Position numbers and translations under genes: made by a program | From: Geofilum sp964396555 | GTDB taxonomy: Bacteria > Bacteroidota > Bacteroidia > Bacteroidales > Marinilabiliaceae | Length of the DNA: 25,811 nt | NCBI GenBank assembly: GCA_964396555.1 | Contig: CAYNFX010000020.1 | Span: 1-25,811 of the forward strand | Direction: 5' to 3' | Notes under the pieces: model-generated | Told to the model about the DNA's origin: nothing | Databases searched by the model: none | The model's input: only the letters and a program-made list of their open reading frames with translations | In this document: piece by piece, positions 24,799 to 25,811 of the stretch | How the letters are laid out: every line of letters starts with the position of its first letter | Position numbering within the stretch: position 1 is the first letter of the stretch

Positions 24799-24965
24799 GA
24801 GGTCCGCGGCTCTTAGTGGTAAACTAACAACAGGAACAGAGTAGTTGCATTGGATTTTCGTTGTGGTTTATGTATGATTAATTTCTGAGTAAGTCCCGGC
24901 CCGAGTAAGTCCCAGGAAGTGGTATTTGCAGAGTTCTCTATATTATCCTTAACAGGAAGATCTGA
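24799..24965. other. Intergenic region with a short tandem repeat, no gene seen
   Basis: This 167-base gap separates the converging deacetylase-like gene and glycosyltransferase gene. It holds two copies of GAGTAAGTCCC (24887-24897 and 24903-24913), 16 bases apart start to start, and no hairpin with a T-tract, so no intrinsic terminator is apparent despite the convergent layout. Confidence 0.6.
24887..24913. repeat. Two 11-bp direct repeats
   Basis: GAGTAAGTCCC occurs twice with a 5-base spacer (GGCCC). Both copies are exact. It is likely a replication-slippage duplication or a binding-site pair; two copies are too few to decide. Confidence 0.6.
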
Positions 24966-25811
24966 CTACAGCCTCTTTATCATTTCTTTTGAGAATAGCT
25001 CAACCCTGTTTTCGAAGTTATGCTCTTTCAATGTCCTTTGCTGCCCATTTAACGCAATGCGTTTACATTCTTCAGGGTTATCCAGCAGCCATTTAATTTT
25101 ATCCAGGCAATCCTCTGAAGAGGAGTAGGCGATAATTTCTTCTCCATCTTTGAATAACTCAGAAAGATTGGATTTCTGGTCAGTCAGAAGACAGCTTCCC
25201 GCTCCTGTAGTTTCAAACAAGCGCATATTTGCAGCATAATCGCCTGCACAGTCAATATGGATATTGAATCCTATCATAGCCCTTGACAGGGCTTTAAACA
25301 TTTCAAGTCCGAAGACCGGTGGTAAGGCAATTCTGTATAGTTCCGGAGCAATAGAAGGAGCTTTGGGCAGCGAACTGTGATTACGGCCTTTTTTTATTAG
25401 TGGAAAGTGATCTGTAAGTCCACTAAGACCTATAGAATCAAAGGTTTTTGCAGCTAAGAAGGATGCCTGTTTTTTGAGCAGAGCTGCCTTGCTTCTGTCA
25501 GGCAGATTACCATAAAATGTAAAGGGGATATCGTTGCTAATAAGCTTATGAAGCACCTGTTTTCGCAGATCATGAAAGCCCTCATCAGTAATAATAGAAC
25601 CAATAAAGGCCAGTTTGCTTTCCTGGTAGTTGTTGTTCTCGTTCAAATGTTGCAATACCCTTTGGTCAAAGGCATGAGGGATTATTACACTCTCAATTCC
25701 GTACTGAGCTAAATTCTTCTGAAAGAAGCGTGAACATACGGTGAAGTAATCAAATACTTTAAAGGACTCTAATTGTGCAGAGGTAAATGGGGCGCAGATA
25801 TTTCCTATGCA
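24966..25811 (-). CDS. Glycosyltransferase (GT-B, glycosyl transferases group 1-like), 5' end missing
   Basis: A cytoplasmic sugar transferase of GT-B fold, of which 281 codons are visible; the reading frame stays open to the window edge, so the N-terminal part lies outside. The TTG at 25655 is internal: upstream codons give conserved-looking sequence (SAQLESFKVFDYFTVCSRFF, then IESVIIPHAFD). The C-terminal half has the diagnostic NMRLFETTGAGSCLLTD segment (about 25180-25231) with the nucleotide-sugar binding Glu, followed by FKDGEEIIAYSS and NPEECKRIALNGQQRTLKEH, the pattern of the PF13524-type glycosyltransferases. It is on the opposite strand from the glycan cluster and converges on it, probably belonging to the same glycan locus continuing beyond the window. 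Donor and acceptor cannot be stated. Confidence 0.88.
   Translation of the reverse strand, partial: CIGNICAPFTSAQLESFKVFDYFTVCSRFFQKNLAQYGIESVIIPHAFDQRVLQHLNENNNYQESKLAFIGSIITDEGFHDLRKQVLHKLISNDIPFTFYGNLPDRSKAALLKKQASFLAAKTFDSIGLSGLTDHFPLIKKGRNHSSLPKAPSIAPELYRIALPPVFGLEMFKALSRAMIGFNIHIDCAGDYAANMRLFETTGAGSCLLTDQKSNLSELFKDGEEIIAYSSSEDCLDKIKWLLDNPEECKRIALNGQQRTLKEHNFENRVELFSKEMIKRL

Noticed and set aside
25653..25655. TTG as the start of the glycosyltransferase
   Set aside because: The frame stays open upstream to the window edge with glycosyltransferase-like residues, so the gene is a 5' partial rather than starting here.

Overview
The window looks like a chromosomal segment from a Bacteroidota bacterium, most likely Bacteroidales or a close relative. 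The evidence is the set of lineage-typical small membrane families (DUF3098, DUF4834), the run ftsX–DUF3098–uppP–truB–queA, AT-rich leaders mostly without Shine-Dalgarno sequences, and several sites matching the Bacteroidota -7 promoter element TAnnTTTG. No species can be named from the sequence. I saw no rRNA, tRNA, CRISPR array, insertion sequence or prophage gene.

Layout. (1) Positions 1-2353, plus strand: the 3' part of polA (Klenow portion) and a DUF456 membrane protein, ending in two overlapping hairpins that include a perfect 48-bp palindrome. (2) 2485-9591, minus strand: an outer-membrane barrel protein, a secreted GH3 glycoside hydrolase, penicillin-binding protein 1C and a membrane-anchored S41 processing peptidase. 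(3) 9751-12126, plus strand: a deoxycytidylate deaminase-like protein, a second S41 peptidase and a DUF4834 protein. (4) 12248-18862, minus strand: eight closely spaced genes that look like one operon, in transcription order ftsX, DUF3098, uppP, truB, queA, a tandem universal stress protein, 6-phosphofructokinase and an iron-sulfur type APS/PAPS reductase. It mixes cell envelope, RNA modification and central metabolism. (5) 19010-24798, plus strand: a surface-glycan cluster with an ATP-grasp ligase, an asparagine-synthetase-like protein, a Wzx-type flippase and a divergent polysaccharide-deacetylase-like protein. A convergent glycosyltransferase (24966 to the window end, minus strand, 5' end missing) follows.

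How the genes fit together. Much of the window serves the envelope: UppP recycles the undecaprenyl carrier, PbpC builds peptidoglycan, FtsX is a division/hydrolase regulator, the S41 peptidases process periplasmic proteins, and the final cluster makes or decorates a glycan. The most interesting part is that final cluster. Two ATP-dependent amide/peptide-bond type enzymes, one with a glutaminase-like domain lacking its N-terminal cysteine, sit next to a flippase and a CE4-like enzyme with altered metal-site motifs. This suggests an uncharacterised amidation or aminoacylation of a surface polysaccharide. That function is inference; the enzyme folds and motif changes are seen directly.
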